A stretch of DNA of 64,000 nt from Bradyrhizobium hereditatis (GCF_020329435.1 NZ_JAGKJK010000006.1:124001-188000), one strand, 5' to 3'. Shown: positions 7,861-17,102, counted from the first letter of the stretch. Notes: generated by a model not told the origin, from the letters alone. Made by a program: numbers and translations.

Positions 7861-8702
7861 GCTCGGCGTCCTCCCTTGGCGAGGCGAGGGTTGAGCGCGT
7901 CGTTGAGGCCTTCGCCGATCAGGTTCAGCGCCAGCACCGAGAGCAGAATGGCGATGCCGGGAAAGACGGTGATCCACCAGGCCTGACGGATCACCGTGCG
8001 GCCGGCGCCGACCATATAGCCCCAGGACATCAGGTTGGGATCGCCGAGGCCGAGGAAGGAGAGCGAGGATTCGAGCAGGATCGCGGTCGCGACCATCAGC
8101 GAGGCCAGCACGATGACGGGCGAGAGCGCGTTGGGCAGGATTTCGCGCCAGATGATCCACCAATTGGTCTGGCCGGTCACCACCGCCGCCTGGACGTATT
8201 CGCGCGTGCGCAGCGACAGCACTTCGCCGCGGACCAGCCGCGCCACCGGCGGCCAGCTGACGACGGCAATCGCCGCCACCATCGACACGATGGAGGGCTG
8301 CATGATCGCGACCAGAACGATGGCAAGCGCAAAGCTCGGGACGGTCTGGAAGAATTCGGTGAAACGCATCAGGGCGTCGTCGATCTTGCCGCCGAAATAT
8401 CCCGCCACCGCGCCGAGTGGGATGCCGATGGCCAGCGATGCCAGCGTCGAGATCAGCCCGACCAGCAGCGAAACGCGGGCGCCGTAGATGATGCCCGCCA
8501 TGACGTCGCGGCCGAGCGCATCGGTGCCGAGCGGAAGACCCGGCATCGTGAGCGGCGGCAGGAATGGCCGCTGCACCATGCGCCAGGGGGAGGTCGGAAA
8601 CAGCAGTGGACCAAACACCGCGACCGCGACGGCAATGGTGAGGATCGCAAGGCCGATCATGCCGCTGGGATTGCGCACCAGCATTCGCCAGACCTGCTTC
8701 AT
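7857..8702 (-). CDS. Peptide-type ABC transporter permease (DppC-like)
   Basis: This 281-residue inner-membrane protein starts at ATG 8702, overlapping the upstream permease stop by 4 bases. An N-terminal membrane segment (about residues 13-33) is followed by the FLPPLTMPGLPLGTDALGRDV stretch typical of DppC/OppC N-terminal regions, then about five more membrane segments. The cytoplasmic EAA loop is at AAVVTGQTNWWIIWREILPN. It pairs with the DppB-like protein to form the channel of the importer. Confidence 0.9.
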   Translation of the reverse strand: MKQVWRMLVRNPSGMIGLAILTIAVAVAVFGPLLFPTSPWRMVQRPFLPPLTMPGLPLGTDALGRDVMAGIIYGARVSLLVGLISTLASLAIGIPLGAVAGYFGGKIDDALMRFTEFFQTVPSFALAIVLVAIMQPSIVSMVAAIAVVSWPPVARLVRGEVLSLRTREYVQAAVVTGQTNWWIIWREILPNALSPVIVLASLMVATAILLESSLSFLGLGDPNLMSWGYMVGAGRTVIRQAWWITVFPGIAILLSVLALNLIGEGLNDALNPRLAKGGRRA

Positions 8703-9670
8703 GTGGCGAACTCGATGCGGGGATCGACGGAGCGGTAGACGAGATCCGTGATCAGGTTGAAGGCCAGGACCATCGCCGAGCAGACCACGAAGACGCCGAG
8801 CAGCAGATTGTAGTCGCGCTGCAGCAGCGCCTCGTATATCAGGCGGCCGATGCCCGGCCATGCGAACACGGTCTCGGTCAGCACGGCGCCGCCGACCAGC
8901 GTGCCGGCTTGCAGGCCGGCCAGGGTAACGACCGGCAGCAGGGCATTCCGTAGCACGTGGCGCCGCTGGATGATGGCATCCGAGAGGCCCTTGGCACGCG
9001 CGGTCTTGACGAAGTCGAGCCTGACAACCTCGAGCATCGAGGCGCGCGTCATGCGGGCGTAGGTGGCCATGAAGAACAGGCCGATCGTCGTTGCCGGCAG
9101 GATGAGATGCGCGGCGACGTCGAGCACATGTGCGAGGCCCGTGTAGCCCGCGCCGACCGTCTCGTAGCCGAAGCTCGGCAGCCAATCCATCGTGACCGAA
9201 AACAGAAGGATCGCCATCAGCGCGACCCAGAACAGCGGCGTGGCGTAAAAGATGAGCGCCGCGACGGTAATCGCGGTATCGGCCCAGGTGCCGGCAAAGC
9301 GCGCCGCCAACGCGCCAAACAGAACGCCGAAGGCGAACGAGATCGCAAATGCGGTCCCCGTCAGCAGCAGCGTCGCCGGAAGGCGATCGAGGATGAGCTT
9401 CGCGACCGGCATCTGCTGGCGAAATGAAAATCCGAGGTCAAGGCTGACGATGCCTTTGACATAGAGGAACAGTTGCACGGGCAGCGGCTTGTCGAGGCCG
9501 AATTTTTCGCGGAGCTGCGCGACAAACAGCTGATCGCCGGCGCCGGCTTCGCCTGCCATCACCAGCGCCGGATCGCCCGGCGCCATCCGGATCAGGAAGA
9601 AGTTCATGACGACGAGCGCGAGAAGGACGATGACGGCTTTCGCGATCCGCTGCGCGATGAAGGAAATCAT
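8699..9670 (-). CDS. Peptide-type ABC transporter permease (DppB-like)
   Basis: This 323-residue inner-membrane protein begins MISFIAQRIAKA, as is usual for DppB/OppB. It has about six membrane segments and the EAA-type loop ARAKGLSDAIIQRRHVLRNA before the last segments. The end VYRSVDPRIEF is the conserved DppB/OppB tail. The gene sits 72 bases after the binding-protein gene, and that gap holds a stable hairpin. It is followed with a 4-base overlap by the DppC-like gene. Confidence 0.9.
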   Translation of the reverse strand: MISFIAQRIAKAVIVLLALVVMNFFLIRMAPGDPALVMAGEAGAGDQLFVAQLREKFGLDKPLPVQLFLYVKGIVSLDLGFSFRQQMPVAKLILDRLPATLLLTGTAFAISFAFGVLFGALAARFAGTWADTAITVAALIFYATPLFWVALMAILLFSVTMDWLPSFGYETVGAGYTGLAHVLDVAAHLILPATTIGLFFMATYARMTRASMLEVVRLDFVKTARAKGLSDAIIQRRHVLRNALLPVVTLAGLQAGTLVGGAVLTETVFAWPGIGRLIYEALLQRDYNLLLGVFVVCSAMVLAFNLITDLVYRSVDPRIEFAT

Positions 9671-9703
9671 GGGCTGTCGCTTGCGTTGGAGGCGCGGTGT
9701 CCG

Positions 9704-9731
9704 GGCGTCAGGCCTTAAGGCCCGACGCCCG
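9704..9731 (-). other. Intercistronic hairpin
   Basis: GGGCGTCAGGCC and GGCCCGACGCCC form an almost perfect stem around TTAA, between the binding-protein and permease genes. There is no T-run after it on the coding strand. Such hairpins usually protect the upstream message, so the binding protein is made in excess over the membrane parts. Confidence 0.6.
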
Positions 9732-9742
9732 ACGAGCTGCGA

Positions 9743-11296
9743 TTACTTCTCGATCCAGGCGTCGCGGAAACCGTCATTCACCCCGATGCCGGTCGTGACG
9801 AGGTTCTTGACCCTGCAGCGGGTGATGGTCGGGAACTGCAGCTCGAGCATCCACGCGACAGGCACGTCCTCGACCAGGATCTTCTGCGCCTTGGCATAGA
9901 TCTCCTCACGCGCTGAGTCCGGGAAGGCGACTGCGCCGTCAGCGAACAGCTTGTCGATCTCAGGATTCGAATAGCCTTCGACGTTGTTGAACGGAGAACC
10001 CTTGGCGATCTGGCTGGAGACGTAGTTGCGGCCGACGCCGAGCGCGGGATCGCCATACTGATAGAGATATGTGAAGGCGATGTCGTAATCCCACTCGGAG
10101 ACCTTCTGATTCCAGCCGGGCACGTCGGTCGCGATCATATCGACGTTGATGCCGACATCCTGCAGGTTCTGGCGAACCATCTCGGCCCAGCGCTGCCACG
10201 TCTCGCCATAAGGAAGCGGCAGCATGCGCACCTTCTCGCCCTTATAGCCGGCTTCCTTGAGCAGGGCCTTCGCCTTGGCCGGGTCGTAATCGTATTTGGG
10301 CACCGCGCTCGTGTAATATTTAATGGCCGAGCCCGACGGGCCGGTGGCGACCTTGCCGAGGCCGTTCCAGACCACGTCCTTTGCCATGTTACGATCGATC
10401 GCAAACATCAACGCCTGACGAAATTTCTTGTTCGCCGTGGGACCTGCGCGGTTGTTGAGCCAGAGCCAGGAATGCGGGCTGAAGAACTCCCAGCCCGCGC
10501 CGGTGACGCAGGTGTTCTTGAGCTTGCTGAGCCGCGGCACGTCGAAATTTTCCACCGAGCCGCCCGGCAGCACGTCGACCTTGCCGGTCTCGTAGGCGAC
10601 CGAACGCGCCGCAGCATCGGGAATCACATGCCAGTAGATCTCGTCGATATTGGGCTTGCCCTTGACGTGGTAGCTCGGATTCTTGACGAGGCGGATGAAC
10701 GAGCCCTTTTGCCACTCCTTGAACATGAAGGGGCCGGTGCCGATGGGCGTGTTGTTGGCCGGGTTGGTCTTGAAATCGGTGCCTTCATAGATGTGCTTCG
10801 GGATCATCGGCAGCGAGCCGACCTCGAAGATGCCGATGAACGGGCCAAACGGCTGCTTCAGCGTGAAGACGACTGTGGATTCATCCGGCGCTTCTACCTT
10901 GTCGAGCTGCACGAGATTGCCGCGGGCGCGCGCATGGGTCTGCTTCAGGAACTCGATCGAGAACAGCACGTCGGCCGAGGTGAACGGCTTGCCGTCGTGC
11001 CACGTCGCGCCCTTCACAAGCTTGAAAGTGTAGACCTTGCCGTCCTCGCTGACTGACCAGCTTTCGGCGAGGCCGGGCAGGGGATCGAGCTTGGGGCTGT
11101 AACGCAAGAGGCCCTCATAGATATTGCCCGCCACCATCTGCGTCGGACCGTTCTGGACCAGACCGACCATCAGGCTCGGCGGCTCCGGCTGGATCACGGC
11201 GTTGATGACGCCGCCGGCCTTCGGTCCCTCCGCCGCGGCCGCGGTGCTCAGGACACATAGGGTCGCGAGGCTCATCAAGATCTTACGCTTGGACAT
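9743..11296 (-). CDS. Periplasmic substrate-binding protein, family 5
   Basis: This 517-residue protein has a signal peptide (MSKRKILMSLATLC..., cleavage after about residue 22). The family 5 solute-binding features follow: GLAESWSVSEDGKVYTFKLVKG, then WHDGKPFTSADVLFSIE, and the lower lobe with RQALMFAIDRN. Family 5 proteins deliver di- and oligopeptides, but also nickel, glutathione and acylated amino compounds, to DppBC-type channels. It is the first gene of the operon with the two permeases, the fused ATPase and a hydroxyacid dehydrogenase. The specificity cannot be read from the sequence. Confidence 0.9.
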   Translation of the reverse strand: MSKRKILMSLATLCVLSTAAAAEGPKAGGVINAVIQPEPPSLMVGLVQNGPTQMVAGNIYEGLLRYSPKLDPLPGLAESWSVSEDGKVYTFKLVKGATWHDGKPFTSADVLFSIEFLKQTHARARGNLVQLDKVEAPDESTVVFTLKQPFGPFIGIFEVGSLPMIPKHIYEGTDFKTNPANNTPIGTGPFMFKEWQKGSFIRLVKNPSYHVKGKPNIDEIYWHVIPDAAARSVAYETGKVDVLPGGSVENFDVPRLSKLKNTCVTGAGWEFFSPHSWLWLNNRAGPTANKKFRQALMFAIDRNMAKDVVWNGLGKVATGPSGSAIKYYTSAVPKYDYDPAKAKALLKEAGYKGEKVRMLPLPYGETWQRWAEMVRQNLQDVGINVDMIATDVPGWNQKVSEWDYDIAFTYLYQYGDPALGVGRNYVSSQIAKGSPFNNVEGYSNPEIDKLFADGAVAFPDSAREEIYAKAQKILVEDVPVAWMLELQFPTITRCRVKNLVTTGIGVNDGFRDAWIEK

Positions 11297-11356
11297 GGCA
11301 TACCTCGTTTAAGAAAAAAGGAGTTTCGGCGCTCTCAGACGTCGAAGGCGCGCTTG

Positions 11357-12145
11357 TCACTTCGCAAAGTCGGGATCGGTCCGCTCGAGCATCCGCTTGA
11401 AGGCGGCCCATTCGCTGTCGGGCACGCCGTTGAGCTCGATCGCATCGTAGAAGGTCGCGTACTGGCCGGCCGTTTTGCGGGCCACCGCGTCAGACAGCTC
11501 GATGATCTCGGCGCCGGATGATTGGATGGCGAGCTGCGCGCGGCAGGAGCGTTCGAGATTGTGCATCAGCTTGAACGCTTCGGCGACCGATCTCCCGCAG
11601 GTCAGCATGCCGTGATTGCGCAGCACCATTACAAACTTCTCGCCGAGATCGGCGACCAGGCGCTCGCGCTCATCGAGATCAAGCGCGATGCCTTCGTAGT
11701 CGTGATAGGCAAGGCAGCCGGTGAACTGCAGCGACCATTGATTGAGCGGCAGCAGGCCCTGCTTCTGGCAGGAGACGGCGATGCCCGCGACGGTGTGCGT
11801 GTGCAGGACGCAGATCGCATCATGCCGCGCGGCGTGGATTGCACTGTGGATCGTAAAACCAGCCGGATTGATGCCGAGCCCCAGGGGATCATCAATGACG
11901 TTGCCGTCGAGGTCGACTGTCACCAGGTTGGACGCTGTCACCTCCTCGAAACGGAGGCCGTAGGGATTGATGAGAAAGCGGTCCTGCCGGCCGGGGAGGC
12001 GAACGGAGATGTGGGTGTAGATGCTGTCATCGAGACCGAGCCGGTGGATCAGCCGGTAGGCCGCGGCGAGGTCGATCCGGAACTGGAGTGTCTTGTCGTC
12101 CGGCGCCGGCCATGCCTTTGCGGTGGTGTGCGCTGCGCTTGTCAT
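11357..12145 (-). CDS. Class II aldolase/adducin family protein
   Basis: This 262-residue cytoplasmic enzyme starts at ATG 12145, preceded by GAAGG; a GTG 12 bases upstream lacks a ribosome binding site. The zinc ligands of class II (fuculose/ribulose phosphate) aldolases are visible in VLHTHTVAG and in VLRNHGMLTCG. Family members split phosphorylated or hydroxylated small acids and sugars, or act as decarboxylases. It is 60 bases upstream of the transporter operon on the same strand and may be its first gene. It diverges from the GntR regulator, which probably controls it. Confidence 0.85.
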   Translation of the reverse strand: MTSAAHTTAKAWPAPDDKTLQFRIDLAAAYRLIHRLGLDDSIYTHISVRLPGRQDRFLINPYGLRFEEVTASNLVTVDLDGNVIDDPLGLGINPAGFTIHSAIHAARHDAICVLHTHTVAGIAVSCQKQGLLPLNQWSLQFTGCLAYHDYEGIALDLDERERLVADLGEKFVMVLRNHGMLTCGRSVAEAFKLMHNLERSCRAQLAIQSSGAEIIELSDAVARKTAGQYATFYDAIELNGVPDSEWAAFKRMLERTDPDFAK

Positions 12146-12210
12146 TTCCGCCTTCACTCAATTTCGACTTTTTCAGCTTGCGTGCGGTGCAGCACTTGGG
12201 CAAGATTAAA

Positions 12211-12226
12211 CTGTCGACAATCGACG
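12211..12226. promoter_or_regulatory. Candidate GntR operator
   Basis: GTCGA (12213-12217) and TCGAC (12221-12225) are an inverted repeat with a 3-base spacer, in the AT-rich gap between the divergent aldolase and GntR genes. The core TGTCGACA is also palindromic. The location between a regulator and its likely target is the main support; GntR/FCD sites are often short palindromes of this size. Confidence 0.4.
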
Positions 12227-12263
12227 ATTAAATAATATGCACGGACTGGCGCGGGTTTAGCCG

Positions 12264-12965
12264 ATGCGGCCTATGTCTCTTCCGGTTGGATTACCGGCCA
12301 TTGCGGATAGCGATTTGGTTGGCCAGATCGCGCGCATCCTGATGCAGGCCATTGTTCAGGGGCGGCTGCCCCCTGGTTCCAAGGTCGTGGAGGCAGGGAT
12401 TGCCCGCGAGCTAGGCGTCAGCCGTGCGCCGGTGCGCGAGGCGGCGCGTCTGCTGGAGAAGCAGGGGCTGCTGGTCGCGAGCCCGCGACGCGGGTTTTTC
12501 GTCCGCAAGCTCGAAATCAGAAACATCGACGAGATCTATGATTTGCGTCTGTGCATCGAGCGGCACGCCAGCGTGCTGGCGGCGCGACGTCTCACGCCGG
12601 AGTCACGAGATATGTTGCGGCGGCAGATCGATGTTCTGCACAGGACCGCCGATCTCGACGATCCCGCCCGCCAGGTGGAAGAGGACTATCGCTTTCACCG
12701 GCTGATTTTTGAAATTGCCGATAACCGCCGGCTGCTGCGGCTGTTCGATGATCTCGCCGCAGAGCTGCGCATGGTCATCGGCCTGATCGGCCGCCTCTAT
12801 GATGACCCGCATGAGATCGCGCGCACGCACGAGCCGCTGCTCGCGGCAATCGAAACAGGCCATCCCGAGCGCATTACCGCGCATGTCGATTACCACATCG
12901 GTCACGCCTGGCGCGAAGTCGGCAAGCTGGCGCGAGCTTGCGCCGCTGGCCGGCACTACCGCTGA
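12264..12965 (+). CDS. GntR family transcriptional regulator (FCD domain)
   Basis: This 233-residue protein has an N-terminal winged helix-turn-helix (about residues 15-80; LPPGSKVVEAGIARELGVSRAPVREAAR) and a C-terminal FCD ligand domain. In the FCD part, DYRFHRLIFEIADNRRLL and HEPLLAAIETGHPERITAHVDYHIGH carry the Asp and three His residues that usually bind a metal and a carboxylic-acid ligand. It faces the class II aldolase gene and probably represses it and the transporter operon. ATG 12264 lacks a strong ribosome binding site; ATG 12273 is an alternative start. The deacetylase gene follows 42 bases after its stop. Confidence 0.9.
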   Translation: MRPMSLPVGLPAIADSDLVGQIARILMQAIVQGRLPPGSKVVEAGIARELGVSRAPVREAARLLEKQGLLVASPRRGFFVRKLEIRNIDEIYDLRLCIERHASVLAARRLTPESRDMLRRQIDVLHRTADLDDPARQVEEDYRFHRLIFEIADNRRLLRLFDDLAAELRMVIGLIGRLYDDPHEIARTHEPLLAAIETGHPERITAHVDYHIGHAWREVGKLARACAAGRHYR

Positions 12966-13007
12966 ACCGCCGAGCGGGATTCTCATTCCAACCAACGGAG
13001 TAACCGT

Positions 13008-14033
13008 GTGAAGGCCGTCTACACCGAACTGCATCGCAGCCACGATCCGCAATTCTTCCTGGTGCGCGGCGTGGTCAAGCGCACCACCGAACAGCCTGAG
13101 CGCGCCGATCGTTTGCTGGCAGGGCTAAAGGCCGGCAAGCACGCCCTCGTCGAGCCTACGATGTTCGGGCAGGGGCCGCGGGCGCGGGTGCACAGCGCCG
13201 AATATCTTCGTTTCATGGAGGAAGCTTGGGACGCCTGGGTCGCACTTGGCGATTCCGGTTCGGAGATGATCGCCAACATCCACCCCGTTCGCTACGGCGC
13301 AACGTATCCAACCCATATCGTCGGCCGCCTCGGCTGGCACGCGGCCGATACGGCGGCTCCGATCAGCAAGGGCACTTACGCCGCCGCCTGCGCCGCCACC
13401 GATGTCGCCACGACGGCGGCGCAACTCGTCATGGACGGCGAAGACGCTGTCTATGCGCTGTGCCGGCCGCCGGGCCATCATGCCTATGCCGACATGTCGG
13501 GTGGCTTCTGTTTCTTCAACAACAGCGCGGTGGCAGCCGCCCACCTGCGGCTGAAGCATGAGCGCGTGGCCATCCTCGATGTCGACGTGCACCATGGCAA
13601 CGGCACGCAGGGCATCTTCTACGAACGGCCGGACGTTCTCACGGTGTCGATCCACGCCGATCCCGTTTTCTTTTATCCCTTCGTCTGGGGATATGCGCAT
13701 GAGCGTGGCGCAGGCCCCGGCCTTGGCGCCAATCTCAACATTCCCTTGGCCAAGGGCACGGGGGATGACGACTACATCAAGGCGATCGGCGACGCCCAGA
13801 AAACCATCCGCGCGTTCGCGCCCGGCGCGCTGGTGGTGGCGCTCGGCCTTGATGCTTCGGAGCACGATCCGCTCGCCGGGCTTGCAGTGACGACGGCCGG
13901 ATTCCGGCGCATCGGAGCGGCCATCGCGCGGCTTGGCCTTCCGACCGTCTTCGTGCAGGAGGGTGGCTATCTCTCGGATATCCTCGGCGCCAATCTGACC
14001 GCTGTGCTTGGCGGGTTCGAAGAGGCGCGTTAG
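13008..14033 (+). CDS. Histone deacetylase family protein, acetylpolyamine amidohydrolase-like
   Basis: This 341-residue protein starts at GTG 13008 behind GGAG. It has the arginase/deacetylase fold motifs: CRPPGHHAY (paired His), ILDVDVHHGNGTQ (metal Asp and His), VSIHADPVFFYPF, ALGLDASEHDP (second metal Asp) and the late EGGYLSD. The arrangement fits bacterial acetylpolyamine amidohydrolases, zinc enzymes that remove acyl groups from polyamines or related amines. It lies downstream of the GntR gene and across from the class II aldolase and peptide-type importer, so the imported compound may be an acylated amine. That link is inference. Confidence 0.85.
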   Translation: MKAVYTELHRSHDPQFFLVRGVVKRTTEQPERADRLLAGLKAGKHALVEPTMFGQGPRARVHSAEYLRFMEEAWDAWVALGDSGSEMIANIHPVRYGATYPTHIVGRLGWHAADTAAPISKGTYAAACAATDVATTAAQLVMDGEDAVYALCRPPGHHAYADMSGGFCFFNNSAVAAAHLRLKHERVAILDVDVHHGNGTQGIFYERPDVLTVSIHADPVFFYPFVWGYAHERGAGPGLGANLNIPLAKGTGDDDYIKAIGDAQKTIRAFAPGALVVALGLDASEHDPLAGLAVTTAGFRRIGAAIARLGLPTVFVQEGGYLSDILGANLTAVLGGFEEAR

Positions 14034-14039
14034 CAGATA

Positions 14040-14909
14040 CTACTCGATGACGATGCGCGGCGGCGGCCGGTGCGCCGCGCCGGTGACAATAGCGGTCCAG
14101 ATCTCGCGGGCGATGCCGACGTAGCGCTTGGCGTGGATGCCATCAGGCTCCATCGCGACGATCGGGCGGCCATCGTCGGAGGTTTTCCGGATCTGCAGGT
14201 CCAGCGGAATTTCGCCGAGATAGGGAACGCCGCGGCGCTCCGCCTCGTGCCGCGCGCCGCCGTGGCCGAAGATCGGCGTGACGTGATTGCAGGTCGGGCA
14301 GCAGAAGCTCGACATGTTTTCGATCACGCCCAAAATCGGAATGCTCACCTTCTGAAACATCGCAATCCCGCGCCGGGCGTCGATCAGCGCGATGTCCTGC
14401 GGCGTCGAGACGATGATCGCGCCGGCCAAAGGCACCTGTTGGGCCATGGTGAGTTGGGCGTCACCAGTGCCGGGCGGCAGGTCGACGACGAGAATGTCGA
14501 GGTCGCCCCATGCGACTTCGCGAAGCATCTGCGTGATCGCCGAGATCACCATGGCGCCGCGCCAGATCATGGCGCTGTCTTCCTCGACCAGAAAGCCGAT
14601 CGACATCACCTTGACGCCGAAGCGTTCCATCGGCTCCAGCATGCGCGGCGCCAGTTGCCGCGGCTTGCCGCGTAGTCCGAACAATCTTGGCAGCGACGGC
14701 CCGTAGATGTCGGCATCGAGAATGCCGGTCTTCAGTCCGAGTGACGCGAAGCCGAGCGCGAGATTGCAGGAGGTGGTGGATTTGCCGACGCCACCCTTGC
14801 CGGAGGCAATCGCGATGATGTGCTTGACGCCGGGAATGCCGGCGGCTTTTGACGTCGCGCGGGCCTGGAGACCTGGAGGGGTAGCGGACACGGACGGCTC
14901 ACGATCCAA
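14040..14909 (-). CDS. Mrp/NBP35-type P-loop ATPase (Fe-S carrier)
   Basis: This 289-residue protein has the deviant Walker A GKGGVGKSTT (about residues 37-46), a Walker B-like LDADIYGPSLP and VDLPPGTGDAQLT, and a CPTC pair near residue 210 that binds a bridging Fe-S cluster in this family. The N-terminal DUF59 domain of longer Mrp proteins is missing. The best start is TTG 14909, eight bases after AAGGA; a GTG at 14891 is possible. It overlaps the upstream polyferredoxin gene by 11 bases. Mrp proteins carry Fe-S clusters to apo-enzymes, and formate dehydrogenase, with its many clusters, is the obvious local client. Confidence 0.88.
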   Translation of the reverse strand: MDREPSVSATPPGLQARATSKAAGIPGVKHIIAIASGKGGVGKSTTSCNLALGFASLGLKTGILDADIYGPSLPRLFGLRGKPRQLAPRMLEPMERFGVKVMSIGFLVEEDSAMIWRGAMVISAITQMLREVAWGDLDILVVDLPPGTGDAQLTMAQQVPLAGAIIVSTPQDIALIDARRGIAMFQKVSIPILGVIENMSSFCCPTCNHVTPIFGHGGARHEAERRGVPYLGEIPLDLQIRKTSDDGRPIVAMEPDGIHAKRYVGIAREIWTAIVTGAAHRPPPRIVIE

Positions 14910-16935
14910 GCGGGTCGTCCTTCTTTTCGTTGCGCGCGCGCAAATAGTCTTCCGTCGACATGACGGGAGGACGTTGCGGCGCGGCGTGCGGATCGAAACT
15001 CTCGTTCACCACCGCCTCGACACGGCAATCGGCGCACATCTTGATGACGTCGAGACGCCTTGCATTGGCGCCCTGGAACATCCAGTGCTTTTCGCCGAGT
15101 TTTGCCAGCACGCGGTCGATCGAGCTCTTGGTGCCGAACGGCTTGCCGCAGGCGATGCAATTGAACGGCTCTTCCTCTTTCAGGACGCGCTGCGGCGTAT
15201 TCCAGGCCTGGAAGTCGAGGCGCGGCTCGATGGTGATCACCTTCTCGGGGCAGGTAGCTTCGCAAAGTCCGCACTGCACGCAGAGGCTTTCAGTAAAGCG
15301 CAGCATCGCGCGATCGGGGTTGTCCGACAGCGCACCGCTCGGGCAGGCGGTCACGCAGGCATGGCACAGCGTGCATCCCTCGACATTCAAGTTCACGGTG
15401 CCGAAGGGCGCACCCGGCGCCAGTGGGATCACATCAACAGGCATGGGGGCGGCGAGGTGAAGCTCGCGGAACGTCGTCTCCAGCACGCCGCGCTTGGCTC
15501 CGCGCGGCACGAAGCCGGCCGGCTTTTGCGTTGCGACCCCGCGCGGCGCGGCATCCAGCATGGCGCGCAGCTGGTCCGGGTCGTCGGTCTCGATGATCCG
15601 GATCAGGCCTGCGCCAAAGCCGAGCGCCGAGACGATTTGATTCGACGTTTCGACCGCGCGGCGAAGCGCTGTCACTTCGTGACGCGGCTTGGCGCGTGTC
15701 AGCAGCGCGACGCCGCTGCCGCCATAGGCGAAAACGGACGCAATGATCTCCGGTCCGACCTGCGTCACTTCGTTGACGCGCAGTGGCAATACGTTGGCCG
15801 GCAAGCCCTCACCGAAGCGCGCGAGCGCATCGATGATTTCTTCGCCGTGCTCGCCATCGTGAAACAGAACGACGGCGTCGCTGCCGCCGGCCTTGCGGTA
15901 GGTCTGCAATAGCGTCCGGAGCCGGCGCATCAGTGCATCCACGCTCGGCAGCGCGTAGGACGCCGCGCCGGTCGGACAAACGGACGCGCAGGAGCCGCAG
16001 CCGGCGCAGACATTGGCATCGATCGCGACCGCATTGCCGCTTGGTGTGATGGCGCCGGTCGGGCACAAATCGAGACAGCGCGTGCAGCCGGTGATGGAAG
16101 ATCGCGAATGCGCGCAGAGCGAGGCCTCGAAATTGACAAAGCGCGGCTTGTCGAAGGTGCCGACGAGACTGCCTGCATCCGCAATCGCGCGCTCGACGGC
16201 AGCCCTGTCGCGCGGATCGGCGCGCACATAACCGGGCCGCAATTCATGCGCAGGAAACAACGGTGTGCCGCCCGAGAGATCGAGGATCAGATCGCAGGTG
16301 GACTTTGCGCCATCGCGCGAAGGCCCAAACACGAGTTTACTGCGCGACGAAGGCGAAGGCAGCGCGTATTCGTCGATCGCAAGTTCGAACGCACCGAGAT
16401 GTCCGCGGGCATTTCGGATCGTGCCCTTGAGCACGGGAAACTCGTTCGTGCGGCGCGGCGTCACGTCGCCGGGCTTAGTCAGAAGCACGGTGATATCGAG
16501 ACGATCGGCCAACCGTTGCGCCGCCTCGATGGCAACTTCGTCGCGGCCATAGATCAGCGCAACGCCAGAGCTCTCCAGTGTCACCAGTGAGAGCGGGGGC
16601 ATCTCTTCCCGCGCTGCGGCGATCAGCGCAGCGGCTTTGGGGCCGGCCGCTGCGGCATCCTTCGACCAGCCGCCGGTCTCGCGGATGTTGACGAAGGTGA
16701 GCTCGGCTTGCGGCGAAGTCTCCGCGACTTCCCGAAACAGCGGCGCTTCCTGCGTGCAGGCGACCGTGATCGGGACGCCTTCGGCAAGCGCCTCCTTGAA
16801 GCGGTCAAGGTCGAGTCCGCAAAGCTGGTTCGCTTGCGTGAGCTTTGCGGTACAGCCGCGACCGATCGCTTCCGCATCGAGCGGCATGGTCTTCTCGCAA
16901 CTGCAAATCAGGAGGCGAGACGTCGCCGCACTCAT
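14899..16935 (-). CDS. Large multi-cluster 4Fe-4S ferredoxin-like protein
   Basis: This 678-residue protein has two pairs of ferredoxin motifs: CTRCLDLCP and CAGCGSCASVCP near residues 285-325, and CTLCHACVTACP and CVQCGLCEATCP near residues 525-565. Further cysteines follow (CIACG, CADC). The N-terminal half begins with an ICSCEKT segment and has further isolated cysteines. It has no signal peptide, so it is cytoplasmic. This family is found beside formate dehydrogenase genes in Bradyrhizobium and Rhodopseudomonas, but its redox partner is not established. It is probably co-translated with the Mrp ATPase and diverges from the main operon across a 167-base gap. Confidence 0.8.
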   Translation of the reverse strand: MSAATSRLLICSCEKTMPLDAEAIGRGCTAKLTQANQLCGLDLDRFKEALAEGVPITVACTQEAPLFREVAETSPQAELTFVNIRETGGWSKDAAAAGPKAAALIAAAREEMPPLSLVTLESSGVALIYGRDEVAIEAAQRLADRLDITVLLTKPGDVTPRRTNEFPVLKGTIRNARGHLGAFELAIDEYALPSPSSRSKLVFGPSRDGAKSTCDLILDLSGGTPLFPAHELRPGYVRADPRDRAAVERAIADAGSLVGTFDKPRFVNFEASLCAHSRSSITGCTRCLDLCPTGAITPSGNAVAIDANVCAGCGSCASVCPTGAASYALPSVDALMRRLRTLLQTYRKAGGSDAVVLFHDGEHGEEIIDALARFGEGLPANVLPLRVNEVTQVGPEIIASVFAYGGSGVALLTRAKPRHEVTALRRAVETSNQIVSALGFGAGLIRIIETDDPDQLRAMLDAAPRGVATQKPAGFVPRGAKRGVLETTFRELHLAAPMPVDVIPLAPGAPFGTVNLNVEGCTLCHACVTACPSGALSDNPDRAMLRFTESLCVQCGLCEATCPEKVITIEPRLDFQAWNTPQRVLKEEEPFNCIACGKPFGTKSSIDRVLAKLGEKHWMFQGANARRLDVIKMCADCRVEAVVNESFDPHAAPQRPPVMSTEDYLRARNEKKDDPLGS

Positions 16936-17102
16936 ATCGAAATACCTTGAACCCGGTGCATCAAACGGGTGGTTGCCTCATCCCATAATTCTGCGGTAAC
17001 CGCTCGGGCGGATATCTGCAAGGCAGAAGGTCGCTCGCGCCGCCAGCCTGTGCGGGATAGCATACATTGAGCCGCCGTGAAGCAATGAGGAAATAGTTCT
17101 TC

